The notes under the pieces were generated by a model. That model searched no databases, had not been told where the DNA came from, and worked only from the letters and a program-made list of their open reading frames with translations. From Manihot esculenta (taxonomy: Eukaryota > Streptophyta > Magnoliopsida > Malpighiales > Euphorbiaceae): DNA of 64,000 nt. The DNA lies in contig NC_035172.2 in NCBI RefSeq assembly GCF_001659605.2, forward strand, positions 29,067,342 through 29,131,341, read 5' to 3'. Each line of letters starts with the position of its first letter. Positions within the stretch are counted from its first letter, which is position 1. Below, piece after piece: positions 1 to 10,700 of the stretch. Both the position numbers and the translations under genes were made by a program.

Positions 1-1
1 G

Positions 2-352
2 AAAGCCCATGCACATAATGAACAAGTGGAAATCCAAGATCCAAAACCAAAGGAGCATGTAGATCTATGCCTGCCCAAACCTCCGGACAAGGTAGAGTTT
101 ATTTTGCCTGAATTCAGTACTAAATTGCAGCTACCCATGGAGAAATATGAACTGGAATTCAAAGTGTCGCCCAATCATCTCAAAAATACAAACATAAGGG
201 CTAGAGGCACACCTCATCTGAAAGAGGAGAAGCTAATCATGTTACTTCATGAGTACATGAAAGAAACAGGATGGGCTATGACCAAATCAAAAGGAGTGCT
301 ACACTTCCTACTCAATGCAGTTGGGACTCTTTTCCCTTCCCCAATTACTTGA
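2..352 (+). CDS. Family A gag-like ORF, C-terminal end (partial)
   Basis: An open frame runs in from the window edge and stops at 352. It carries the motif KPPDKVEF...LPEF followed by basic, hydrophilic sequence and ends in LFPSPIT. The same C-terminus is found on the - strand at 31176-31502 and in part at 37352-37767, so the frame is conserved across three copies and is not a chance ORF. The upstream half of the protein, seen in those copies, has a cysteine-histidine motif (CGICAYVGHPTD) of Athila-type gag proteins, so a nucleocapsid-like RNA-binding role is the likely one. The C-terminal part itself matches no domain I can name. Confidence 0.6.
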   Translation, partial: KAHAHNEQVEIQDPKPKEHVDLCLPKPPDKVEFILPEFSTKLQLPMEKYELEFKVSPNHLKNTNIRARGTPHLKEEKLIMLLHEYMKETGWAMTKSKGVLHFLLNAVGTLFPSPIT

Positions 353-1407
353 GGCAACTTGCCAAGTGGATCGCACCATACAACACCACACCAGGGGAGT
401 ACTCAGTTTCCTTTGTTCTTTTATGTTTTCTATACATTGAGGACAATGCATGATTTAGGTGTGGGGGTGCGGATCTCTGAAATTTTTAATTTTTTGCTTT
501 AGACACATTTTTCCCTTTCAGTTTGCATTTTCCTTTCAAATTTCCTTTCAGCTTTTGCGTTTTGCGTTTCTTTCAGATTGTTTAGCCAAAGTTTTTAAAT
601 TTTTTTTCGTTTTTGCTTTCAATAACACACACATCCACAATCTTCTTTTTTATTTGCTTTACTCAAACTGATGAACTATGTTGGATGAACTTTCTTTCCA
701 TGACCCCATTGATGAAATGACTCTTTAAACCTAGGTTGAATCAATTGCAATGAGATATATTCATGTTTGGGAATTGCCTTTGAATTGAATCTTTGAGCTT
801 GCCATGGTGAAAAATATATTGATGACACTCATTTGAGAGAATGAATTGAGAATTGTGTGAATGAACTTAATGTGACTTTTTAGCAATTGCTGTTGATTTG
901 CCCAAATCATTGAGAAAAAGAAATTCAGAAAAGGCTTAGACTTCATGAGCACAAATTGAAAACTGTTCCAATGGTCAAAAGACTATGAACAGAGCTAGTA
1001 GCCACTTGGACAGGTGACCAACTGAGTAACTGGGGGTGGGTATCACCAATATGTACCTTCACGTCAAAAGGTTGGTGACTTTTTCAAGCAAGTTTAAAGT
1101 GCAAAAAGGCTGAATAAAGTACTTCGAGGTAAGGGCAAGTCACTCTGAAAGCTAGAATATGTCTTAATTGAACAAGAACTTGTGCATGTATGATCTCTCT
1201 CTTGAGTAAAACCGATCCTAGCCATGGTAAGTAAAGGGAGACAAGGAAAGAGGTAAGTAACCTTGATGCATATATTCTTTATTGCAATGCTTCAAAATAG
1301 GGGTCTAGAGTAAGAGCTTAAGTGGAAATAAGGATCAAAGCAAAGAGAGCTTGTTTAACTGTGTTTGTTTGCTTGAGGACAAGCAAAAGGTTAGGTGTGG
1401 GGGTATT
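353..1407 (+). other. A1 3' non-coding region and polypurine tract
   Basis: No coding sequence is apparent. The stretch matches, in reverse, 30160-31175 and 33965-34880 of the other family A copies. The end is a purine-rich tract (aaaggttaggtgtggggg, about 1386-1403) directly before the LTR, which is where second-strand DNA synthesis would be primed. AT-rich and pyrimidine-rich segments around 480-660 carry no recognisable signal. Confidence 0.7.
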
Positions 1408-3495
1408 TGACAGAGCATAATTTAGCCCATTTTATCATGATATTCTTGATGTTTATTTGCACCTTTTCTGCCTAATTTTCTGGTTTTAATCATGTTTTGC
1501 AGATATTAGGTGTAAAGAGACAATGTGGAGAAAATGCTCTTAAAACTGCCAAAAAGTGCCAAATATGGAAAGTTCCAGAAAAGGAAAGTTTTCATATATG
1601 GAAAGTTCCAAATAAGGAAAGTTCTCATATATGGAAAGTGCCAAATAAGGAAAGTGTCAGAAAGCACAGTCAGCAAACTGTCCGAAATTCGAACTGCAGA
1701 ATCTTTCCTGCCTTATTTAGAGCATGAAGCCAAAAAGGAAAGTTTTCAAATAAGGCAAGTTTTCAGAAAAGGAAAGTCTTCAAATGAGGAAAGTGCAGAG
1801 ACAAAATCAAATAAGGAAAGCTCAGTCAGGAAATTATTTGAATTTCGAATCGCAGATCTTTCTTTCCTTATTCAAAGATGTGCACGTACTGCAGCAGTCA
1901 AATCTTCCAATTTAGGCAGCAAGATCTCATGAAGGCACACTTGCCTCTTCTGCGTTCAGCATTTAAAATTCAAACGAAGGCTCCACCTAAAAAGGAAAGA
2001 TTGGACAGATATCTTTCCATCTCTGCACATTAATGACTACGCTCTCCTTCCTCTTCTGCAGTCCATGCGCACGCCACCTGCCTTCTGGAGACCAAGGCGC
2101 GCGTCATTCCTCTTCTGAAAGCCTTGGAACATGTCTCTTTCCTTCTAAAGCTCCAGCCACGACTTCTTCCTCTTCTGGAAGCATTAATGCATGATTCTTT
2201 CCTCCTTTCAAGCACAAGGTACGCTCCTTTCCTATTCTGAAAGCCATCCGCGCGCAACTGCCTTCTGAAGAGCTTGCAGTCCGATTCTTTCCTCTTCTGC
2301 AACAATATGGGCAGCCTCTATACTAATTAGGAAGCAAGGTCAGCATCTAAACTTATTTAGGAAGCATAATCTGCGCCTCCTTCCCTTTCTGAGACCAAAC
2401 CGCGTGCACCAACTTCCTTCAGCAGTGCATTTTCGCGCAGCCTTCCTTCTGAAGCCGAAAAGCGCGATTCTTTCCTTTTTAGACACATCTTGGGCAGAAA
2501 ATACCTCTTGGGCAGTAAGTATGACCTAGGGCAACACTTTTCAACTATAAAAAGTCACATAAGAAGCCTCTACAGGGTCCCAAAGCTCTCCTTGGGAGAC
2601 ACCTACGAAATTCACATCTCTTCTTCTACCTTTCTTCTTTTCTTTTATTTTTGGTTTTTGTTTCAGCCATGAGAGGCTGAAACCTCTTTTCTAGTTGAAG
2701 AAATAGTGAAGCTTTAGTTGTATTGTGGATTGAGAGACTTGGACTACATTGTTTATCTTTTGGTTATTCAGTATTCTTGTGATTTCATGCTTAAGGACAT
2801 TATTGCTTTGTTATTTAAGATCTCCATTGATTTTTATTGCAAGGTAATATATTGTTGGTTTGAATGATTTTAAGTCCGAAATTGCTTGATTTGTTCAACC
2901 ATAAGAACACTTGGTGCACTACCAAGGAAATTGCATGATCTAGTGTTGTCTCCATGCATGTGGGTGACTAGAATTGGTTCTCTCTATATCTTTATGCAAT
3001 TAACTATTGTAAAAGGCCTAAGGCTCAAAGACGTTCTTTGGCAATTGTTAATTAGTAATTAATTGGAGGATTTTCCCTAATTGATTTAATCTTGAAGAAA
3101 GACAATGGATGTGAGAAGCTTCTTCAATCTCCATGGCCAGTTTATTGAATCAACAAAGGAATATATGAGTCAATGATCAGTCCCATCAACTAAAGTGAAT
3201 CTGAATCTTCAACTAGAGCTTTTCTCATATTTATTTTCTCTTTATTTTATTATTCGCTTATTTTATTGCTTTCAGTAGTTGTTTAATTAAATCAATCTCA
3301 AACCCCCATTTTACTTTCAGTTTATTTCTCTTTCAGTTTATTTTTATTTCAGTTTTGTTTTAGTTTATTTTCTTGGTCTTGATAAGGAAGATAGGTAAGT
3401 ATCAATTCCCTGTGGATACGATCATTTCACCACTATCTACAGTATTTATATTGTTGATAAATGAATTGATTATTTTGACCGGCTTCGACAACCGC
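1408..3495 (+). repeat. Family A 3' LTR of A1
   Basis: Starts TGACAGAGCATAATTTAGCC right after the polypurine tract and runs to the conserved end GGCTTCGACAACCGC, where it is truncated; other copies continue with GAGTCA. It is about 2.09 kb against 1.6 kb for the - strand copies. Inside are a run of GGAAAGTTCC-like repeats (1560-1800), degenerate repeats of cytosine/thymine-rich CCTTCTG units (2030-2480) that make up most of the extra length, and a TATA box (ctataaaaa, about 2545) placed as a core promoter. The internal ORFs are low-complexity translations of the repeats. Confidence 0.85.
2545..2553 (+). promoter_or_regulatory. TATA box of the A1 LTR
   Basis: The sequence caactataaaaa lies about 1.1 kb into the LTR and is conserved in the - strand copies (ttttatagttg near 29534, 33348 and 48799). 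It is the probable core promoter dividing U3 from R. Confidence 0.6.
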
Positions 3496-5365
3496 TCTGT
3501 CACCCCAATGGGCGATATACATGTGTTGAGTTGGCTAAGCATCTACATCATAAAACATCTAAGATCATGTATTTAAAAGGGATAACACATCCATATGGTC
3601 AAGCACAACCTCTAATCCTCAATATCAATATACATAACATGACTATTCAACTTTACATTTATCTTACAATTTATCATGTCCACTATCTATCTATTACAAA
3701 TATAAGACTTTACTCTTCTTGACTTCTCTGTCTAGCCCGTACCTGCAATTCTGGGGGAATAGGAAAAAGGGGTGAGCTACTAGAGCCCAGTGAGCAGAAT
3801 AATAGAAAACAACATTTAAATCTAATGTCATCATGTAATGCAACACATCACAACAAATCACATCTCGGATGGTATTGTCACCAATAGTCCTCTACATTCC
3901 AAAGTGCCAGGACGTAGAATGGGTACAACTGGTCTTTCTCTTAATCATAACATATCATGCATACCAATGTGCCAGGGACGTAGAATGGGTACAACCTGGA
4001 CTTTCTCTTACATAGTGCCAGGGACGTAGAATGGGTACAACCTGGACTTCCATACCATATCATGCCGTAACAACATCATCATACCATATGAGGACTAAAG
4101 GATCATCCAATAACCAATCCACATCAACATCATAAATGCAATGCAACATATTCGTGATTTCTAATGCAAACAACCTAATTCATCACATGGCATTCATGAT
4201 GCATGAACATGCTCAACTGTATAATTCATTTGCTTTAAAACATAGGAGTTTATTCTACTCACCTCTTGCTGAAGCTCTACTGACTCAGAAGTAGCTGAAC
4301 TCACTGCTGGGGTCCTCGGTTCCTCGGGTCCGAACCTACACAGGTGGACTCAAGTGAGGGACCAAACAACTAGAACATGACTCTAAAAACATCCCCCAAA
4401 AACCCCCTAAAACACCTCAAACAATCATGCAAAAACATGCAAAGGAAGGCTGAACAAGGCAGGTTCGGCGGCACCTTCGGCGGCCGAAAGTCCCAGACAG
4501 AGACGAAAGTCTCTTTTCGGGGGCAACTTCGGCAGCCGAAAGGCCTGCCTCCCAAGCCATGTTCGGCGGCCGAAAGTCCTTCGGCTGCCAAACCTGGTTT
4601 CTGCCAAAGGGCAGAAACTTGGCTCCCTTTGCACAAAAACTTCTCCTTTCCATTCCAACATGCATATAACTCATCCAAATCATGCAAATATACATACATT
4701 GGCTCCTAGGGGCTTCAAACTAACTTAAACCCCAAAGATCTTGCATAAAACTTACTTTAAACATGAAATGAGCTCAAGATCGGCTCTTACCTCTTGAAGA
4801 TCGAGGGAGAGACGTCCTAAACTCGGAGGTGGGAGATTTTGAGTTCTTGAACCTCAAAGCTCCAAAACTTACTTTAAACTCGAAAATCTTCAAAACAAAG
4901 CAACAACTTATGAAAATCTTGAAAGATTTGAAGGAAATAACTCAAGGATGGTGAGGAACGGCGGAAGGGCTCACCTTGCCCGAAAATGGGGAGAAAGCTC
5001 GCCCATTTCGGCTAAGAGGCTCTTTTATAGTGGCTGGCCAGGCCACATTCGGGAGCCGAACGTGCCCCCGCATGCATGCCATGTTCAGCGGCCGAACATG
5101 AGGTTCGGCGGCCGAACCTGGGCTTCCCTCACTTATGCCTTCGGGGGCCTAAGGCTCACCCGAAAAGCATGCATGTTCGGCGGCCAAACCTGAGTTTCCT
5201 CCAAGGGTGTTTTTATTCCAAAAACTCATTTCCTCTTTACTTAAAATCATCAAAAACATTAAAACATTTCATGAAAACATGGTTTTACCCTTCTAGAGGT
5301 CTCCGACATCCGAGATTCCACCGGTCGGTAGGAATTCCGATACCGGAGTCTAGCCGGGTATTACA
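3496..5365 (-). repeat. Tekay-type LTR fragment I
   Basis: Read on the - strand it starts with TGTAATACCCGGCTAGACTC (ending at plus position 5365) and matches the solo LTR 35145-37351 closely, but its last 250 bp or so are missing at 3496. It contains a TATA box (cttttatag, 5020-5029), the palindrome clusters (TTCGGCGGCCGAA and variants at 4460-4590 and 5080-5190) and three copies of a GTGCCAGGGACGTAGAATGG unit at about 3895-4050. There is no internal coding sequence. Confidence 0.8.
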
Positions 5366-6831
5366 TCAGGACTTTATTCCGCACCCTATGGTGCTCTGTG
5401 CTCGGCCCTCAATGGGGCTCCTCAGGACTTTACTCGGAGGGCTAATGAATCCACTCTATTTTCGATCCGTACAAGCAAAGAATAATGCGTTACATTAGTG
5501 TATTCTAATGCACTCAACCTATTACATATCATGATGCATGGTACATGCTAAAAGTATTTAATGTCTCAATATAAAACATTAAGTTTAGTTCCACTCACCT
5601 CTGGCTGACTCTGAACTGACTCTGACTACTCTGAAGCAGTGCTCACTGCTGATCTCTTCGGTTCCTCTGGTCCGTTCCTACACAGATGGACTCAAATGAG
5701 GGACCAAACTAACTCAAAGACAACTCTATAAAACTCCCCCAAACCCCCCCTAAAACCTCCTAAAACAAACAAGAAAAATATGCAAAAGAAGGCTGGACAG
5801 GGCACTTTCGGCGGCAGGTTCGGCGGCCGAAAGTCCCTCCAGAGACGAAACTCTGGCATTTTCGGCGGCACCTTCGGCTGCCGAAAGTGCGCTCCAGAGA
5901 CGAAAGTCTCAACCTTCGGCGGCACCTTCGGAGGCCGAAACTTCCCTCCAGAGCCGAAAGTCCAAACTTTCGAGGGCGAGCTTAGGCAGCCGAAACCACC
6001 TCCCTTAGCATGTTCGGCGGCCGAACCTTCCTTCGGAGGCCGAAACTGGATTTTCCAGTAAGGCAGAAACTTGTTCTGCTTTATGCAAACCAACCTCCCA
6101 AACTCCCTCATACATGCAACCAACAACTCACAACCTGCATATCCTCAAGGATAGGCACAAAGGGGTCCAAAACTAACTTAAAACCCCAACAAACAACACA
6201 TCTCAACACATAACATGCTTTGGCCACAAATCAACCAAAAACTCAACTTAACCTAAACATGCCTTTCTACCCATAAAACTCCATAAAACCTTCATAAATC
6301 ATGGAAAGAAGTTTAGGATCTTCACTTACCTCTTGAGAACGAGAGGATAAACGATCCCAACGTGGAGATTTGGAGCAACTCACCGTCAAAGTCTCCAAAC
6401 TTCAAAACTTTGGTTTTTAGCTCAAAACCTTCAAAAAATCATGAAAACTCATCAAAACTTTGAAAAAATGAAAGAAAACATGAAGATCACCCAAGGAAGA
6501 TCATGGTCTCACCTCTGTCTGTGAAAATGGAAGAAACCTTATCCATTCACCGACCTAGGGCCTTTTATAGGTGGCTGGCCAGACCACCTTCGGCGGCCTA
6601 ACGTGAGTCCAAACTCATGCATGTTCGGCGGCCGAACTTCACCTTCGGCGGCCGAACCTGGCATTTCTTCCTTGGTGTTTTTCTTTCACAAACTCTTTTT
6701 CTTTATACTTAAAACATTAAAACATACTCAAATAACGTATAAAAACATATCAATTCCCTTCTAGAGGGTTCCGATATTCTGGATTCCACCGAAAGTAGAA
6801 TTCTGATGCCGGACTCTAGCCGGGTATTACA
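5366..6831 (-). repeat. Tekay-type LTR fragment H
   Basis: The - strand start TGTAATACCCGGCTAGAGTC is at plus 6831. The fragment continues through the palindrome clusters (5810-6050 and 6595-6655) and TATA (ccttttatag, about 6561) and is cut at 5366 inside the subfamily's short repeat array, where TCAGGACTTTA occurs twice. Its sequence differs from fragment I, so this is a separate insertion and not a duplication. Confidence 0.75.
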
Positions 6832-6892
6832 GAAATCATGTAAATAATCATCAATAATATCAAGATAAAATGGACTAAAATATGTTCTATCA
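6832..6892 (-). repeat. Tip of a family A LTR
   Basis: About 60 bp. The - strand reads TGATAGAACATATTTTAGTC from plus 6892, which is the family A LTR start with two base changes. The rest of that LTR is gone, cut by fragment H at 6831. The other edge joins the LTR of element G. Confidence 0.65.
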
Positions 6893-7222
6893 CCTACCTC
6901 TACTCGAAAATGGAGAGAAAGCTCTCCCATTTTCGGGCTAAAGGCCTCATATAGGTGGCTGGATAAACCACCTTCAGGGACCAAAAGGGGAGGTCCCACG
7001 GCTGCACCACCTTCGGCTGCCGAACCTGGTTTTTCCCCTCCAAAACTATTTTCTTCAAAACTCTTTTCTTTCTTTCTTAAAACCTTAAAATTTTAAAAAT
7101 TTATTTTATAAAAATCTTATTTTACCCTTCCTAAAGAGATTCCAGTTTTGGGATTCCGGGTTTCAACGGAGATTCCATTGGAAGATTGGAATTCCAATGC
7201 CGGAGTCTAACCGGGTATTACA
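6893..7222 (-). repeat. Element G 3' LTR, first 330 bp only
   Basis: Matches plus 24088-24415 of the G 5' LTR, including the segment ggtggctggataaaccacc and the T-rich tract before TGTAATACCC. The remaining 1.7 kb was lost or displaced where the family A LTR tip begins at 6892. Confidence 0.8.
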
Positions 7223-7260
7223 TTCTTCCCCCCTTAAGAACATTCGTCCTTGAATGTTCA
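7223..7260 (-). promoter_or_regulatory. Element G polypurine tract and hairpin
   Basis: On the - strand an inverted repeat GAACATTCA-N4-GAATGTTC-like sequence is followed by TTAAGGGGGGAAGAA and then the LTR. The tract is the expected primer for plus-strand DNA synthesis. The hairpin is conserved in elements B and C. Confidence 0.75.
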
Positions 7261-7439
7261 ACACAACAAACATAAACATTAAGAACACACATGAAAACAT
7301 AACATACTTGCTTTAAAAAAGATAGGGGTATTGCTGGAGCATGGACTCCCGAGTCTCCCAAGTGCACTCCTCCATGTTGTGGTGATTCCAAAGAACTTTC
7401 ACCATCGTGATTTCCTTGTTCTGTAGCTTTCTGATTTGT

Positions 7440-8600
7440 GTGTCTATGATCCGCACTGGCTACTCAACATAGGTGAGATCTCATCGGATCTCTACATCAG
7501 GTTCATTAAGAACCTTGCCCGAATCTGACACGAACTTTTGTAACATGGAAATATAGAAAACCGGATGGATTCTCTCCATAGAAGCAGGTAAATCTAACTT
7601 GTAAGATACATTCTCAATCTTTTGCAAAATTTCGAAGGGTCCAATGTACCTTGGAACTAGTTTACCCTTTTTCCCAAAACGAATCACTCCCTTCATAGGA
7701 GACACCTTAAGCAAACACCATATCTCCCTCCTGGAAAACTACATGTTTCCTGCGGATGTCTGCATAACTCTTTTGTTTGCTCACAGCTATTCTGATCCTC
7801 TCTCTAATGATAGGCACTACCTTGCTGGTGATTTCTACTAACTCTGGCCCTGCCAAGGTCCTTTCTCCTACTTTTTCTCAATAGACAGGTGACCTGCACT
7901 TCCTCCCATATAAAGCTTCATAAGGAGCCATCCCAATGCTAGCATGGTAACTGTTATTGTAGGCAAACTCCACCAATGGTAGATGTTGCCTCCAAGAACC
8001 GCCAAAGTCTAGCACGCACATTCTCAACATGTCTTCTATCGTTTGGATGGTCCTTTTTAACTGTCCGTCAGTCTGTGGATGGAAGGCAGTGCTAAAATCT
8101 AGCCTTGTGCCCATAGCATTTTGTAGACTCTGCCAAAACCTATAGGTAAACTGGGGTCCCCTATCTGACACTAATGATACTGGAGCCCCATGTAGCTTGA
8201 CAATCTCCTCTACATACACCTGCACCAACTTGTCCACAAAATAGCCACTCCTGACAGGAATGAAGTGAGCAGATTTGGTCAATCTGTCCACTATTACCCA
8301 TATAGAGTCTAATCTGTTGGATGTTGATGGTAATCCCACCACGAAATCCATCGCCACATTTTCTCATTTCCACTTTGGAATCGGTAGTGGGTTGAGCATT
8401 CCAGCTGGCTTCTGATGTTCCAGCTTCACCCTCTGACATATGTCACAAGCGGACACAAATTGCGCCACTTCCCTCTTCATGGCTGGCCACCAATAAACTC
8501 TCTTCAGATCCTGATACATTTTGGTGGCCCTAGGGTGAACACTATACCTGGTATTATGAGCCTCTCTCATAATTTCTCCCTTCAAACTTATGTCATCTAG
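7440..8600 (-). pseudogene. Element G integrase (broken)
   Basis: Retroviral-type integrase joining element DNA to the chromosome. In N to C order: the zinc-binding HHCC region (8585-8364; [11 protein letters not shown] then CDICQ), the catalytic core starting [14 protein letters not shown] with the second aspartate, and a third motif where GQSERT of element B is GQLKRT, so the catalytic glutamate is replaced by lysine. The C-terminal part (7714-7481) includes [21 protein letters not shown]-to-TGA stop lies just before the core, and further stops and shifts separate the C-terminal piece. Compared with element B the changes are largely C/T and G/A transitions. Confidence 0.88.
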
Positions 8601-10300
8601 TACACATAATCCATTTCCGTAACGGAGGATCCCTTTGTTGTCGAATCTAAACTCACTATTTTTGCCTGTCTAAACAGTTCTCGCTATTTTCACCAACTCT
8701 GGGTCCTCGTGCTGTTTCTGTGTCACTTGCTCCAGAAACACGGGTGTCACTCTCATATGAGCCACTAGTGCACCTGTACTAGACAACTCTAGCTGTAAAC
8801 CCTCATTAATGAGCTTGTAAAATTCACTCACCACCGATCTTCTCTCTACTGAGATATGGGATAAACTGCCAAGTGATTTTCGGCTGAGAGCATTTGCTAC
8901 TACATTTGCCTTATCCGGATGATACTGGATCTTGCAATCATAATTACTAAGCAGTTCTACCCATCTTCTCTGCCTCAGATTCAACTCTTACTGAATCAAG
9001 ATGTATTACAAACTCATATGATCTGTAAAGATCTCATATTTTACCCCATACAGGTAATGCCTCCACATCTTGAGTGCAAAAGTCTCAGCTGCCATCTCTA
9101 GATCGTGTGTAGGATAATTCAACTCGTGCTTCTTTAGCTGCCTAGAAGCATAAGCAATTACCCTCTCATTCTGCATCAACACACAACCTAGTCCCACTTG
9201 AGATGTGTCACAAAACACTGTGAAATCCTCATTACTCATAGGCAGAGCTAACACCGGTGCTGACGTCAGTCTTCTCTTTAGCTCTTTAAAACTTTCCTCA
9301 CACTGTTCTGACCAAATAAACTTCTGATTCTTTTTTGTCAACCTGGTTATAGGAGCAGCAATTTTAGAGAAGTCTTGGACAAACCTCCTATAGTAACCTA
9401 CCAAACCCAAAAAGCGTTTAATCTCTGTTACTGTAGTGGGTCTAGACCAGTTAGCTACAACTTCTACTTTCTTAGGGTCCACCTCAATTTCCTTTTCTGA
9501 CACTACATGCCCCAAGAAAGAGATACTCCTCAACTAGAACTCACATTTAGAGAACTTGGCATACAAGCCATGTTCCCTCAAGGTCTGTAACACAATCCTC
9601 AGATGATGGGCATGCTCCTCTGCATTTCTGAAATACACCAAGATATCGTTAATCAAAACAATAACAAAGTGGTTCAGAAATTGGCTAAAAACTCTGTTCA
9701 TGAGATCCATGAATGCTGCAGGGGCATTGCTTAGCCCGAACAGCATCACTAGGAACTCGTAATGCCCATATCTGGCCCTGAAAGCTGTCTTGGGTACGTC
9801 TTCTTCTCTGACCCTCAGCTGATGATACCCGGATCTCAAATCTATTTTGGAGAAACAACCGGCTCCTGCTAGCTGGTCAAATAGATCACCGATCCTGGGT
9901 AACAGATACTTGTTCATGGTAGTGACTTTGTTCAACTGTCTGTAATCGATACAAAGCCTTAGGGATCCATCCTTCTTTTTAACGAACAAAACTGAAGCAC
10001 CCCAAGGTGAGGTACTAGGTCGGATGAAACCCTTGTCTACCAATTCTTACAAATGCTCTTTCAACTCCTTTAAATCTGCAGGTGCCATCCTGTAGGGAGG
10101 AATAGAGATGGGTCTGGTACCTGGCATTACTTCAATTTCAAACTCTATTTCCCTCGCAGGTGGTAAACCTGGTAGCTCATCTAGGAAAACATCGAAAAAC
10201 TCTCTAACCATGGGCACTGTAACTGGTTCCCTAACCTGACCATTAACCTCTCTGACATGCGCAAGAAACCCCTCCTAAGTAACCTATGAGCCTGCAGGGT
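8601..10300 (-). pseudogene. Element G reverse transcriptase and RNase H (broken)
   Basis: Copies element RNA to DNA and degrades the RNA template. Reverse transcriptase spans about 10043-9400 with [28 protein letters not shown] and YGHYEFLV; RNase H spans about 9300-8670 with [14 protein letters not shown] and DHMSL. The active-site box, FIDDILVY in element B, reads LINDILVY here (about 9641-9665), so one of the two metal-binding aspartates is lost. Stops at about 10045 (CAA to TAA), 9534-9536 (TGG to TAG) and 9005-8985 break the frame, which otherwise stays in one phase. Confidence 0.9.
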
Positions 10301-10700
10301 AGATATCAAACCTCTAGGCATCCCTATCTTGTCTCCTCTGAAAACGACCTCTCATCCATCCTGTTCTCTAAACCTAACTACCTTGTCTCTACAGTCCAAG
10401 GTAGCACCATGAGTAGAGAGCCAATCCATCCCTAGAATGACATCAAAATCAATCAAATCTAGAACCACAAGGTCAGCTGGAAGGCACTTATCCTTGACAA
10501 ATACTGGACTGAACCGGCAGACTAACTTTGCCACAGATGGATCACACTTGGGCCCACTGACCCAAAGAGGACACTCTAGCCCAGAAGCTATCAAACCCAA
10601 ACTCTCTACGGCTCTAGGAGAAACAAAAGAATGAGAGGCACCAGGGCCCATAAGAGCATACATATTAGAACACCCAATAGTGAGTTTACCTGACACCATT
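10301..10700 (-). pseudogene. Element G aspartic protease (broken)
   Basis: The polyprotein-processing protease. The motif ALMGPGASHSF replaces [11 protein letters not shown] of element B, so the catalytic aspartate is a glycine and the enzyme would be inactive. Downstream [16 protein letters not shown] is well kept. The frame is open from 10699 to 10352 and sits between the gag zinc knuckles and the reverse transcriptase as expected for Ty3/gypsy. Confidence 0.85.

Larger units (their letters stand above)
1..3495 (+). mobile_element. Family A element A1 (Athila-related, non-autonomous), 3' part
   Basis: This is the downstream portion of a large LTR element whose 5' part lies before the window. 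It contains the end of a gag-like reading frame, about 1 kb of non-coding 3' sequence, a polypurine tract and a 3' LTR. The same sequence recurs on the - strand at 28553-49470, where the primer site matches the tRNA-Asp site typical of Athila elements. No pol gene is visible in any copy, so the family looks like a large non-autonomous derivative that depends on another element for its enzymes. The LTR is cut at 3495, ten bases or so before its expected end, by the junction with the next LTR fragment. Confidence 0.85.

Noticed and set aside
1497..1932. Two overlapping ORFs with KESS/KVPNK repeats in the family A LTR
   Set aside because: Product of the short purine-rich repeats in U3; not open in the other LTR copies.
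4377..4709. ORFs inside Tekay-type LTRs on both strands (also near 5076, 5780, 12834, 20391, 35892, 45957, 55512), rich in FGGR, SAAE or RPPN
   Set aside because: They are translations of the TTCGGCCGCCGAA palindrome clusters, recur in every LTR in several frames and lie in non-coding LTR sequence.
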